Positions 1-11,335 of a DNA stretch of 64,000 nucleotides are shown in pieces. The position numbers were made by a program, and so were the translations under genes. Each line of letters begins with the position of its first letter. The first letter of the stretch is position 1. The DNA comes from Manis javanica. Its lineage: Eukaryota; Chordata; Mammalia; Pholidota; Manidae. Below the pieces are notes generated by a model that had not been told where the DNA came from, made no database searches, and worked only from the letters and a program-made list of their open reading frames with translations. The DNA is taken from positions 101,294,001 to 101,358,000 of the forward strand of contig NC_133167.1 in assembly GCF_040802235.1 (NCBI RefSeq), read 5' to 3'.

Positions 1-1689
1 TGTCTTTATGACAGAAATGAAAGCAAGACATGGTGGTTGAATGGATAATAGAAGACAATGACAATCCTATGCATTATTTCTTTTTCTAATTATAGAATCT
101 ACAACCATTACCCAAGTGTTTTTCCAAAATACAACTAAATACCATCGTTTTACACTTCGTGTTAGATATTTGGTGCAAGTATTTGGGATGTAGCCAACTC
201 TAGTGTGGTCAGTCGTCAACAATGTGAAAAGAAAAATAAAGTGACAGGCTGGTGACAAACCAGGGTCTAATGGCTGCCCCTGAAATGTGTGGATCAGAAA
301 GGGGTATGGGGTCTAAGGGAAATACGCCAGGACCTCCCTCATCCCATTAAGTGCCAAGCCAGGTTTGGTTTAACTAACCAGGCTTGCCAAGTGGATTCAC
401 CCCATTCTCTCCCTTCACCCATCCATGGTGCCCCTCCCGCAGTGGTGCTACAACCTCACAATCATATCTTTTTAGAATTTTAAGGAAAAACTTGAACTCT
501 GACTGATGGCGTTTTGTAAAGGAAGTCCTCCCTGAAGTTAAAAACCTTAATTAAAATTATGGTGTTCCCTAATGTATGCCTTCAACTAACATTTATGGTC
601 GCTCCACCACGTACCCTACATGTTCGTTAGGCATTTGCTTCTAGACATTAGATAAAGCACCGAAAAATCCAAAAACGGTTCTTCCCTTTTTGCCTGGAGG
701 GAAAAAGGCTTTGCACCCTGCTACAGGCAGGTGCTTCCTTATTCAGAAAGAGGGCTGAAAGCTGCTCCAAACAGAGAGCTTTGTCATCTCAAGAACGGCT
801 TTTTTTAGAGCAACTCTGCCAACTTGCTGTCCCTTTCTTCTCACATTCAAAACCAACTCTGTAGGTCTGGAGCTTAATTGGAGAAATATTTTAAATTCCA
901 CTGCTAGGTGCCCCTTCACTGACTCTTGGAAGCGGAAAATAGTGTGCTTTGGTCTGAAGCAGCCCCAGAGACAATGCACAACATTCAGCCTCTTGTACTG
1001 AGTGGTCAAACAGCTGCAGGTGATTACAGGAGCCGGAGAACATTCTGTATTGAAAAGGAAGCTTCTGTACCTTACAGCAGCTGCAAAAGCCCCTGTGCAG
1101 CAGGGAAAAATGGTTCCCATGCACACGGGCCTTGGAAGTGTTACACGCCGAGACAGAGCCCCCCTGCTGTATGCAAGGCAGGGTGGAATTTGCCTGCATC
1201 ACCAAATCATTCCACGTGAAATCTCTAATTAAATTTGCTTATTTGGTTCTCCACATTTTCCTCTCCAAGCAAGCTCAAGGTTTTGCTTGCCATCCACCAA
1301 CTCTTGCTTTAGAAAGGGCCGGTCATGTGATGAGCGCTAAGTATTCATGCAGATACTCATTAAACAAAGTAATATATATTTAGAATATTCATCCCTGCTG
1401 AACTTTCCTACATTTGCATCAAAATGGTTGGAAGGAGGAAATGCCCTAAGAATTCCAGATTCGGTTTTAATCCTAAAGAAAAAGCAAATTAATTATATCC
1501 CTAAGGCATATTTCTCTTGCCCCACAAAAGCATAATCCTGGACTCTAAGAATCTTATACCTGACATTTCTCCTGATTTAATTAGATGCAAGAAAGGAACA
1601 AAGCCACATTTACGTGAATGAACATGAATGCCTAATTATTTTTGTTGCAAATTATCCACACGTTTTCCTTACATTTGTGTGGCTGGCCA
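1..1689. other. Upstream intergenic DNA, nothing recognised
   Basis: Ordinary mammalian intergenic sequence. Short open frames here have no recognisable protein similarity and no splice or start context that supports a gene. Confidence 0.6.
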
Positions 1690-1850
1690 AGCCTATCCCA
1701 GTGTTCTTACCTACATCACCTTATTTGAATTTCACAGCAATCTTGTGAAGAAAACAGATGACAAAAGTGGCTGTCATCATTTTGCAGGGGAGGAAGCTGA
1801 GAGTCCAAGAGGCTCAGGGCTGGGAACAGCCGGTGGAGCTCGGCCCCGGT
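1690..1850 (-). repeat. MIR SINE
   Basis: CACCTTATTTGAATTTCACA ... CATTTTGCAGGGGAGGAAGC ... GGCTCAGGGCTGGGA fit an antisense MIR. Confidence 0.5.
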
Positions 1851-3097
1851 GTGAGGGTGTGGTCTTTGTCAGAAGGAACAGGGTGATCCGTCAGTGCGAC
1901 TAGAGCTTGTGTGTGAGCGCCGTGGTATAAGTATGGAGGGAAGGGTAGCTGGAAGAGTGAAAAACAAGCAAAAGAAATGGAAAATGGATTCCGAGGTGGT
2001 GAGAACAACAGGAGAAGTTACCCTAAGTGTGTTTCAGTGTAGCAAAATCAGCCCCATGCGCCATAGGATGAAGCTCTCCAATGAGCAACTATATGTGCTC
2101 GTCTGGGATTTCTCAAAATAGGGTCTGAGAGAATCCTTTGGTTGGCCCCTCAGTTAGTCACCAGGCATTGCTCTGAGCAGACACTGTAGCCAGCACATGG
2201 GGTAATAATAGGACACTCACAAGGTTGAGATTAAGTTAACCTCTGGACTAAATGAAGAAGATTCAAAAGGTAATGAGTGAGGTCAGACCAAAGGACAGTC
2301 AATAAATTACTGACTAAGGAGATAGTAGTATCCTGAACTGATCATTGTGTTATATCAGGACATGCAGGTGAACTCTTCTGAGACTGGACATAGGAAGTGT
2401 TATTACCCTGGAGGGATAGTAATGAACTGTGTTTGCTGTACCTCAGGAAGGGTGACTGTTACCCTCTCAAGCAAGGAGCTAGACAGCAGGAATCTACCAA
2501 TGAAGGCAGGGGTCAGAAGGAGTAATGCAGTCCCCCATCTTACTGGGGGGAAGGATGCTTCATGAGTGATTTCATGCTCATCAGGCATCTTCCAAGGCTC
2601 ACGGAGAACTGGAAAGGACTGCAGAGGGGAGGGCAAAGGCCGACGGAAGGACCCCTTCCCCCTCATAAAGCATAAGCTGGCATTCTGGCTGGTGGTTCAG
2701 GTCCTTGGGGATAGCCGATGTGAGTCTGTCCTACCACGAGACAACCAATTCTGGGGGTTCTGGGACTCGCATCCCCATTTTTTTTTATCAGAAAGAGGGG
2801 GTTTCTCTTGGGCCTTTTTCTGTCTGTGCAGCTGAAGCAATGGAGTCTCAGGTTGTCCTTGGTCTATACCAAGAGATGTGGAAGGAAAACGCCCAGGATA
2901 CTGACCATTTATTGGTCTTCCATGGAGTTTTGATTTCCCTCCCAGCCCACCTGCTAGCTAGGATTTCCCTTCAGAGCCCTCCTTAGTTGCTTTGTGTATT
3001 CTGTCCAGGCTTTTCAGAAGTCGTCTGTGGGACAGAGACCATGGACTCTACTCACTCCCTCACTGCTTACTGGACCCATATCCAGAAGCCATTTCCT
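1851..3097. other. Unassigned intergenic DNA, possibly an old LTR
   Basis: The stretch from about 2345 to 2850 (near ACATGCAGGTGAACTCTTCT and CCCCCATCTTACTGGGGGGA) has the composition of a solo LTR. I could not match it to a family. No coding feature is supported. Confidence 0.3.
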
Positions 3098-3245
3098 TCC
3101 TTCTTTTAATTGAGGTATAATTGAAATCTAACATTATATTGGTTTCAAGTGTACAACATATTGATTCGATATCTGTATACATTGTGAAATAATCACCACA
3201 GGAAGTCTAGTTCCATCTGTTACCATATAAAGTTAATTTTTTTTT
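3098..3245 (-). mobile_element. Old L1 (L1M) 3' UTR fragment
   Basis: TTTAATTGAGGTATAATTGA is followed by GGTTTCAAGTGTACAACATA and AATCACCACAGGAAGTCTAG. This is the antisense 3' end seen in old L1M copies. Confidence 0.75.
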
Positions 3246-4477
3246 CCATTTGTTAATTTTAGATTTGTTTCCCATCTGGGAATGAGAAACCGTTTTATTT
3301 TCAAAGTCAGCAAGTGCTACCACCTTTATATCTAGCAGTTTGTTCTTTCGCTTATCTTTATACGCTCACCTTTTATTGTAGACAGCTGGAAGAGGCCATG
3401 TGGCACGCAACACCGCCTGGAAATTTCCTTCCCTAGAGTATACAGTTCTTTGGTCCATTTTCTTTTTTCCAAGTTACCATGGGTGTCAATGTCGCTAAAT
3501 GTCTCACCACTACATAAAAATGACTCCTTTCTTTCAGATTCCAATAATATTTTCCTTGTGTTTATTTAAGCTGTCACTGAAGGACTTTTCTACTCCAGCC
3601 CCAGAGCCAGTGTACAATGTCTAGGTTCTTATTACAGCAGCACCCACTCTGGTTCCAAAACCTGTATCAGTTAAAGCTTGATCAGAGAAGTGAAACCACT
3701 TTGAGTGGAACAAGGAACTTATCATAGGGATTAGAATGCCCGTGATTATGGTTAAACAAGACTTGTCAAGCCTTGGGCCTGAAGTCCACAGGAAGGGCAG
3801 GCTTCAGGAGAGGCAGAGAGACGCAAAGTGGAGCCCCGAAGAGAACAAACGCAAACCGAAACCTGTGTGGGGGAGCTGGGACCCATGGGTGCCAGGCTGG
3901 TCTGTTGGCCTCTAGTCCTCCAACCGCGGTGATTAAGGCTGGTGCACTTCGCCCAGGAGTTACTCACAAACCTAACCGGGATTCAGAGAAGCTGAAGAAG
4001 CAGATGGGGAAACGTAGGCCAAGCTGCATCCCTGTATCCACAGGTGAGCCAGCAGATGAGCAGCATTCAGTGTGACCTGTGACAGCAGCTGACCCCTGGC
4101 CCTACGCCAACCTTCCACGACCGTCTTACTTCTCTGCCTTCCAGTGTTGGTCAGGTTTCTGGGAAACATAGTTCCAGCCAAGCTACAAAGCCACCACAGT
4201 CCCAAAGCCCCCAGCCAAGGATGAGGCCTACTGCCTAGAACACGTGGGAAGTGTTTGTGATGGCAGAGACGAGCCATTTGAGGATTCATGTGAATCAGAT
4301 ACAAAGAACTCATGCAAAGGCAGAGAAAGTTGGTGCTCATAAATCAGTGATAGTAGATGCCTAACAAATAAAAATGAATAACTGTCCAGAACAAATTTTA
4401 ATTAAATGGTATTGTGATGATCGTTAATGCTGTTCCAGCATGTCCCAGGCTGATCATTAAGATGTTAACAGGTTTTC
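3246..4477. other. Unassigned intergenic DNA
   Basis: About 3660-4080 contains words such as TCAGAGAAGTGAAACCACTT and CTTATCATAGGGATTAGAAT that resemble a common interspersed repeat I cannot name. No gene seen. Confidence 0.4.
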
Positions 4478-4887
4478 TGCATTGCTTTGCTAGGACTGCC
4501 ATAACCAAGTACCACAGACTGGCTGTCCTGAATGACAGAAATGTATTCTCTCCCAGCTCTGGAGGCTGGAAGTCTGAGATCAAGGTGTCAAGGTGTGGGC
4601 AGCGTTGGTGTCATCCAAGGTCTCTCTTCTTGGCTTGCAGACGGCCCCCCGTTCTCTGTGTTCACATGGTCAGCGCTCTGTGTGTGCATGTGTTTGTTGT
4701 CTCTGTCTTGTCCTGATCTCTTCTCATAAACCCTCTGGTCACTGGATTAAAGCCCACTCAGAGGACTCCACTGTGACTTATTTACCTCTTGGAAGGACCT
4801 ATCTCCAAATACAGTCACAATCTGAAGTACTGGGTATCAGGACTTCAACGTATGCATTTGGAGAGGGACACAATTCAACCCCTAACA
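4478..4887 (-). mobile_element. MLT1-type solo LTR (ERVL-MaLR)
   Basis: The + strand reads as the reverse complement of an MLT1 LTR: GGACTGCCATAACCAAGTACCA near one end, CTCTGGAGGCTGGAAGTC in the middle, and CACAATTCAACCCCTAACA at the other. It is bounded by TG...CA. A perfect 5-bp target duplication, TTTTC, occurs at 4473-4477 and 4888-4892. It is a non-coding relic with no internal retroviral genes. Confidence 0.88.
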
Positions 4888-6063
4888 TTTTCTATAGCAT
4901 AACAAAGTTTGAGAAATGCTACATGCTGTTATTTTCTTCTTGGAAATTGACCAAGTACATGTATACGAAAGATTACACAAAATCTTGAAAACAATCCAGT
5001 ATTGATCTCCCACCCCGTACCCCCCAGTGTTTTACACATTATTGATAATCCTAAACTGCCTTTCATCTTTCATACACTGGCAGGTAGTATTGAACTATCT
5101 CTGGGAAGCCTCTCTGCGGGCTGGTGTGGCAGGCAGAAGGGACAATGGACGTGGGTGGAGAGCCAGCGCCCCCTGGATCCGGGCCCACCTCTCATCGGAA
5201 CCCATGGAGGCCTCACCAGCTTCACACTCTGAAGATACTTGGTGAGTTGATGAGTTGCTTAGAGATCTGCGCCAAGAGAACTGGGTTTGTGAGTGGGTGG
5301 AGGGCTGGCCCCTGCCACCTGGAATTGCCCCTTTCATCTGGGCCAAGGGGACCTTCCGGATTGTGAGGGGCCCGGAGTTTCCTTTCTCACCAGAAGCTGC
5401 TGGCCAGGGTAGTGGCCTCTCTCCTGGCTCCACTGCTGCTCCTACTTATTCTCTTATTCTTTGCAAGTGAGGAAAGGAGCAGAGGTGTGGACACCACTGG
5501 GGAGTGGGAGGCAGCTGGGTGAGGGTCCTCCAGGAAGGCTTGGGCAGGTAGGAGGGGGTGGGCTTGGGTGGATGGGCCTGCCAGCCTTGCATTGTCTGCC
5601 AGTCCTGTAGCGGCTCTGGAGGGCACGGCCCCACTGCCCCAGCTCCAAACATCCGCCCAGCCCTCGGGCTTTACCACCTGCTCCTGCGGCTCCGAGTGTG
5701 CCGCTTCCTGCTTCTGCTTCCTGCTCTCTCTACCCAGTGCTCAGTTCAGCTTTCCTGGCTCAGCGGGTGGCTTTCCTTCTTGACCGCACTCTGGATCCAT
5801 TCCCTGGTTCCCGGGCCCCATTCTGAGTCAGTCCCAGGGCTCTGGCCTTGCACAAAGGGAAGCTCCTCACTGCTGCTCGGGCAGCTGAGGAAGCAGGTGC
5901 CCATTCTTGTAGTGCTCTTGTGTGAAGCATCTCCAGGTACCCAGATAGGCTCTGTCAGCCTCTCCTATCAGCTCTGCTCTCCAACTGGTATCTGCAGCCT
6001 AGTAAGAACTGTATTATTTTAATGACAGATCCGCCTCTGTAGTTCCAGGGCCAGCACATTAGG
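4888..6063. other. GC-moderate intergenic DNA, nothing recognised
   Basis: Open frames on both strands over 5.1-6.0 kb are long only because the DNA is GC-richer. They overlap each other and lack recognisable domains. Confidence 0.5.
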
Positions 6064-6235
6064 ACAGTAGCACCAGCCGTCCTTTGAACAGGCATAGTGC
6101 ACACTGCTTTACACGCTTCTCTCTACTCCTCATAACTCTGAAAGGCAGAGCATATTGCCCCAATTCCATGGGTGAGAAAGCTGGCTCCCAGAGAGCAGGT
6201 TCACAGCCAGCACGGGGCAGAGCATCGATGGGACC
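6064..6235 (-). repeat. MIR SINE
   Basis: GCTTTACACGCTTCTCTCTA, CCAATTCCATGGGTGAGAAA and CACAGCCAGCACGGGGCAGA give the antisense MIR order. Confidence 0.6.
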
Positions 6236-6879
6236 CTGGGTCAGGGCCCTCGCACAGGCCTGCACAGAGATAGCAGTGCATGATAAAACTAGCTCTTGGC
6301 CCAGCATCGTCCCTGCTTCCTCCGGGTTTACTGCATTTTCCTCCAAATCCCGGCTCCAAAGTGCCCCCCACCCCACCCCCGTTGCCTCTGTCAGAATGCT
6401 CCCCTCGGTATCCGTACACTCAGTTACACTAGAGCCATCCCTACTGTGAACCCCATTCGCGGAATTGCCTGGAGAAAATATGGGTTTCTAAAATAAAACT
6501 ACCACAGAAACGTGAGAGGGGGCGCAGATGGGTTTCTCTCCCCTTGGCTTTGACCTGTTCTCTCAGCAGCCTTCTTTTTCAGCATTTCCTTTTCTCGGCC
6601 TCAGCCTCAGACACACGGCCCAGTGCATCTCACAGAATGTACTTGCATTTTAGGCCGACAGTCCTTAAAACCTTATACGTATCTTCTCTTTATATATTTG
6701 AAGAAGAAAATAACTCATTTAAGGACAAACCATTTGAATGAAATAGTCTTAAAACACGCACTTGTGTGTGGGGCTTGTTGCAACTGTGGTATTTGTTGAG
6801 CAGAATACAGCGTTTCTGCTTCATGGTATTAAGAGAAGGCGTGAGAAATACTGTATATGAAGACTTAATGTACAAAGCA

Positions 6880-7065
6880 GTTTTACGATATGCTTTTTCA
6901 TGTGCTCCTTAAGAATCTCATGGAGGCCTAGGCAAGTTGGTGTTCTACAGAAGAGGAAACTGGCTCAGCCCAGGCAAAAGGCTTGTGTAGGCTTGCAGCC
7001 CATGTGCAGGGCAGTCTTCTGATCTAAGATCTGTGCACTTTGTACCACATATTACCTCTTATCCA
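6880..7065 (-). repeat. MIR SINE
   Basis: AAGAATCTCATGGAGGCCTA, AGAAGAGGAAACTGGCTCAG and GCAGTCTTCTGATCTAAGAT fit an antisense MIR. Confidence 0.55.
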
Positions 7066-7439
7066 TGGGGTGCCGTAATGAAAGGAAACCTAATCTTCCT
7101 CTGTAGTCCCACATCCACAAATTGCACCAAAAATTATTATGGCTATAATGTGATGGAGATGTGACTGAATGACTGAGAGAGTCTCTGAAGCCCCCTGCGG
7201 TCCCCTGAGCTTTGGAGATGGAACACAGTCTCTTCATCCAGCTTCTGTGTCTCCATTTACACCGGCTGCAGATGGCATCAGCAGGTCAGTGTAGTTCAGA
7301 GCCTACCCTGGCTTCCAGAAAGCTTCTCATTTCCTTGCTGCCATCAGGTAAGAAAGAATCTTAAATCCAGTCTCTCTATCCAGGGATCAGAGACAGATCC
7401 TTTTACAGACAAGAGAGACAGTCAGATAGTATGTGACCT

Positions 7440-8235
7440 TCTACTGGTTTTGTTCATGTTAACAACCAGCCATGCAGAGAGCTGGAGATGAACATTCTAG
7501 AAAGAGGGAATGGCAATAGCCCTGAGGAAAGAATGAACAGGGTGAGCTGCAGAAACAGAAAGGAGACCCGTATGACTAAAGCAGGGCTCAGCACGCTTCT
7601 CTTGCAAAGCGCTAGCTAGTAAATATTTTAAGCTTTTGTTGGCTATTCAGTCTTGGTTACAGTACTCAGCTACTGTAGCGCAAAACCTGCCCTGGACAAC
7701 ACATACATGAATAAGTGTGTCTGTGTTCCAATAAAACTTTATTTATAGACACTGATATTTGAATTGCATATCATTTTCACATGTAACACATTGTTCTTCT
7801 TTTGATGTTTCTCCAAATATTCAAAAATGTAAAAATCATCCTTAGCTGATTGTACAAAAACAGGCAATCAGCTGGATTCTGCCATGGGCTGGAGTTGGCT
7901 GACCCCTGGGCCAAAGCATAGCAAATGGAAGTAGTCCCAGATGAAGCGAGAGAGAGCTCCTGGGCATGGGCCAGACGGCATGCAGGTTTTGTAGGCCACT
8001 GAAGGGAGTGCGGGTTGTATTCTAATTGCTATGGGAAATGCCTGATGGGCTTCAGGCAGGAAAGTGACACAAGCTATTTTAATAACACTCTGGTGTATCT
8101 GAGTCCAGAATGGACTGTCAGGGAACAAAAGTAGGCGCAGATATAACAATAAGGAGCCTGCTCCAGTGGACCCAGCAGAGATGGCAAAATACCGAAATGG
8201 GAATTCCATCCCCATCCTCAGAGGGAATGACCTAT
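7440..8235 (-). mobile_element. L2 LINE remnant interrupted by the hAT element
   Basis: GGAATGGCAATAGCCCTGAG lies to the left of the hAT insert. CATGCAGGTTTTGTAGGCCA, ATTGCTATGGGAAATGCCTG and CAGGAAAGTGACACAAGC lie to the right. All are colinear with an antisense L2. Edges are approximate. The copy predates the hAT insertion. Confidence 0.65.
7582..7908 (+). mobile_element. hAT-Charlie-type MITE inserted in an L2
   Basis: The 5' end CAGGGCTCAGCACGC and 3' end GGCTGACCCCTG are imperfect inverted repeats. The flanking 8-mers are GACTAAAG (7574-7581) and GGCCAAAG (7909-7916), a decayed 8-bp hAT target duplication. The internal CCAATAAAACTTTATTTATA is typical of this common Charlie-derived family. 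Confidence 0.85.
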
Positions 8236-8620
8236 TAGGATGATGGGGTGTTTCATCCTGCAAAATGCCTGGTACATAGTCTATATATATTCAGTAAGTG
8301 TTCAGTTCAGCATACTTGCCTTCCTTCTTTGGAAGTCAGAAGGCTGGGACTATTGGTTTGGTCCAAATCTCTCACCACTTTCAGGAAAATGGGTCATTCT
8401 GCTAAAAATAGGTCAGATAATATTAAAGTGAGGGACATAAGCCTTGCTAATAACTGTGAAAGGATGTGAGTGTATTCCTATTTTTGTTGAACCATGTGAA
8501 ATAGCTAACATTTTCTACTGTAAGGTTTATCAAGATCACTGGCCTTATTTGTTACTCTGAAAACATAGTTTTAATTTATTTTGTTTGTCTTCACAAAAAG
8601 TATTAATATATGAACAGGAG

Positions 8621-9982
8621 TTTTTTTTCATATTTTTTATTTTGGTATCATTAATATAAAATCACATGGGCAACATTGTGGTTACTAGATTCCCCCCATT
8701 ATCAAGTCCCCACCACATACCCCATTACAGTCACTGTCCATCAGTGTAGTAAGATGCTATAGAGTCACTACTTGTCTTCTCTGTGCTATACTGCCTTCCC
8801 CGTGCCCCCCCTACATTATGTGTGATAATCGTAATGCCCCTTATTCCCCTCCTCCCTCCCTTTCTACCCACCCTCCCCAGTCCCTTTCCCTTTGGTAACT
8901 GTTAGTCCATTCTGGGGTTCTGTGAGTCTGCTGCTATTTTTGTTCCTTCAGTTTTTCTTTGTTCTTATGCTCCATAGACAAGTGAAATCATTTGGTACTT
9001 GTCTTTCTCTGCCTGGCTTATTTCACTGAGCATAATACCCTCTAGCTCCATCCATGTTGTTGCAAATGGTAGGATTTGTTTTCTTCTTGTGGGTGAATAA
9101 TATTCCATTGTGTATATGTACCACATCTTCTTTATCCATTCATCTACTGATGGACACTTAGGTTGCTTCCATATCTTGGCTATTGTAAATAGTGCTGCAG
9201 TAAACATAGGGGTGCATATGTCTTTTTGAAACTGGGATCCTATATTCTTAGGGTAAATTCCTAGGAGTGGAATTCCTGGGTCAAATGGTATTTCTCTTTT
9301 GAGTTTTTTGAGGAACCTCCATACTGCTTTCCACAATGGTTGAACTAGTTTACATTCCCACCAGCAGTGTAGGAGGGTTCCACTTTCTCCACATCCTCAC
9401 CAGCATTTGGTTGTTCCTAGTCTTTTCTATGTTGGCCATCCTAACTGGTGTGAGGTGATATTTCATTGTGGTTTTATTTTGGATTTCCCTGATACTTAGC
9501 GATGTGGAGCATCTTTTCATGTGCCTATTGGCCATCCGAATTTCTTCTTTGGAGAAGTGTCTGTTCATATCCTTTGCCTATTTTTTAATAGGGTTATTTG
9601 CTTTTTGGGTATTGAGGCATGTGAGTTCCTTTTATATTTTGGTTGTTAACCCCTTGTTGGATATATCATTTACAAATATATTCTCCCATACTGTAGGATG
9701 TCTTTTTGTTCTGCTGATGGTGTCCTTTGCTGTACAAGCTTTTTAGCACGATGTAGTCCCATTTGTCTATTTTTTATTTTGTTTCCCTTGCCTGAGGAGA
9801 TGTGTTCAGGAAAAAGTTGCTCATGTTTATATTCAAGAGATTTTTGCCTATGTTTTCTTCTAAGAGTTTTATGGTTTCATGACTTACATTCAGGTCTTTG
9901 ATCCATTTTGAGTCTACTTTTGTGTGTGGGGTTAGACAATAATCCAGTTTCATTCTCTTGCATGTAGCTGTCCAGTTTTGCC
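8621..9982 (-). mobile_element. LINE-1, 5'-truncated, antisense to IRF2
   Basis: The + strand starts with a T-run (the 3' poly-A end) and a 3' UTR. It then runs into the reverse complement of the C-terminal part of L1 ORF2. On the minus strand the ORF2 end shows L1 landmarks such as GIPLLGIYP, CTPMFTAALFTIAKIWKQPK and MWYIYTMEYYSP, stopping at 8965. Homology is lost near 9982, so only about 1.4 kb remains. It is the least diverged repeat in the window and the best lineage marker. Confidence 0.92.
8965..9982 (-). pseudogene. L1 ORF2 C-terminal remnant (frameshifted)
   Basis: ORF2 normally encodes an endonuclease and reverse transcriptase used for retrotransposition. Only the region after the reverse transcriptase core is left. 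The frame is open over 8965-9336, then similarity continues in other frames over 9350-9568 and again above about 9774, so at least two frameshifts or stops are present. It cannot be functional. Confidence 0.9.
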
Positions 9983-10399
9983 AAAATAAACAAGGTTTTG
10001 AAAACTTATTCTTAGGTCTGTAGAGCAGAAACAAACCTCCTTGATCCTTTTCCCAGAATTAACAAATAGCTAGTCTTCCTGTGCCATTCCATTTCCTCCC
10101 AATTTCTCCATCTCTCCTGGCATTGAATGGGAATAAAGACAGAAGAAACAGCAAAGTGAGGACTTTGCCTGATATTGACAAATTACCAACTTGGAAAAGG
10201 GGAGACTGTCTGGAGCCCTACACAGGACCATGAGGTTGAGATGAGGTATGAGAAAAATCTCCCAAACCCAGGATCTGGGTGTTAAATGAAATAATGTAGA
10301 CAGTTGTAGTGTGAACGATTTTATACCTGTTTGGGTTTGTATACTTTGAAAGGTAGGGGTGTTAATCAACAATTACTAATGGTATGTAAACAGCAAGAG

Positions 10400-10705
10400 C
10401 ATACGTGCACCCGGAGTTGTCGGTCTTCCTGGCCGCCTCCCGTTTCTGGCGGGTCCTAGCACTCCGTGGCTTGTGGCAACCTCACTGCAAGCACACAGCC
10501 TTCTCCTCTGTGGCATGTCTTCTCTTCTGTCTCTTATTAGGACTTTTCCTTGGACTTAGGGCCTGCCAGGATAATTCAGAAGGATCCATTTCGAGATCCT
10601 TAATTATGTCTGCAAAGACCCAATTTCCAGTGAAGTCCGATTCACAGGTCCTGGGTGTTAGGACATAGACATACCTTTTTAGGGGCCACTTTTCAACCCT
10701 CAACA
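10400..10705 (-). mobile_element. MLT1-type LTR fragment
   Basis: The right-hand half matches the antisense MLT1 end: TGTCTGCAAAGACCCAATTTCC, then GGTCCTGGGTGTTAGGACAT and TTTTCAACCCTCAACA. The left part is diverged and its edge is approximate. It lies between L1 fragments. Confidence 0.7.
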
Positions 10706-10859
10706 ACAGCAGACTTTGTCTTTGTCAAAAGGCTACTTTCAGGAATTGGCAGCATAAGTTGCCTGCAGATAACATGCAAGCTGATACATTGCCCTAGAAT
10801 TATTGCCTAATTTTTCCAGTGTGCAAACCTTATCTTTTTAACTGAGTTCTAGGTTTTAT

Positions 10860-11335
10860 GTCCAATACAGGACTTTTGATTTTGACTTTTTAAGTTTTAG
10901 ATGATTTGGACATTTTAATACTATTAACAGTGTTGCAATGAGTACCAGGTACCTTAGTTTATATCTACTAATATAGTAATACAATAAATACTCAGGTGCA
11001 GTGGCTCAAAGGGCATGGTCATTTTACATTAGGATATGACTGCCAAGTGGCACTCCAAAGAGGTTGCATCAATTCTCTCTCCTATGACAGGTATACAGTA
11101 ACATTGGTTTCCCTTGAACTTGCAAAAATCATTTCTTATCAACCTGTTTGGTCTTTGCCAAAATCATTTATTTAAAAATTCTTATTTTAATGATCATTTA
11201 TGTAGTTACAGCTGCGGTTGAATGTATTTTTCAGTATCTATTACCCTTTTTTTTTTCCTGTGAATTCTCTGTTTAGGCACTTGCCCATTGTTTCTATTTG
11301 AGTTTTGGTCTTTAAACAAGTAGACTTTGGTGGAA
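10860..11335 (-). mobile_element. Old L1M ORF2/3' fragment
   Basis: ACAGTGTTGCAATGAGTACC, AAGTGGCACTCCAAAGAGGT and TAGGCACTTGCCCATTGTTT follow the order of antisense L1M ORF2 sequence. It is highly diverged. T-rich sequence to about 12250 may belong to the same or another old LINE, but I cannot assign it. Confidence 0.55.

Noticed and set aside
5558-6022. 154-codon open frame on +
   Set aside because: No homology recognised. Competing frames overlap it, and there is no supporting splice or promoter context.
8965-9336. Open frame with clear protein similarity on -
   Set aside because: The similarity is real but it is the tail of L1 ORF2 in a truncated, frameshifted copy, not a host gene.
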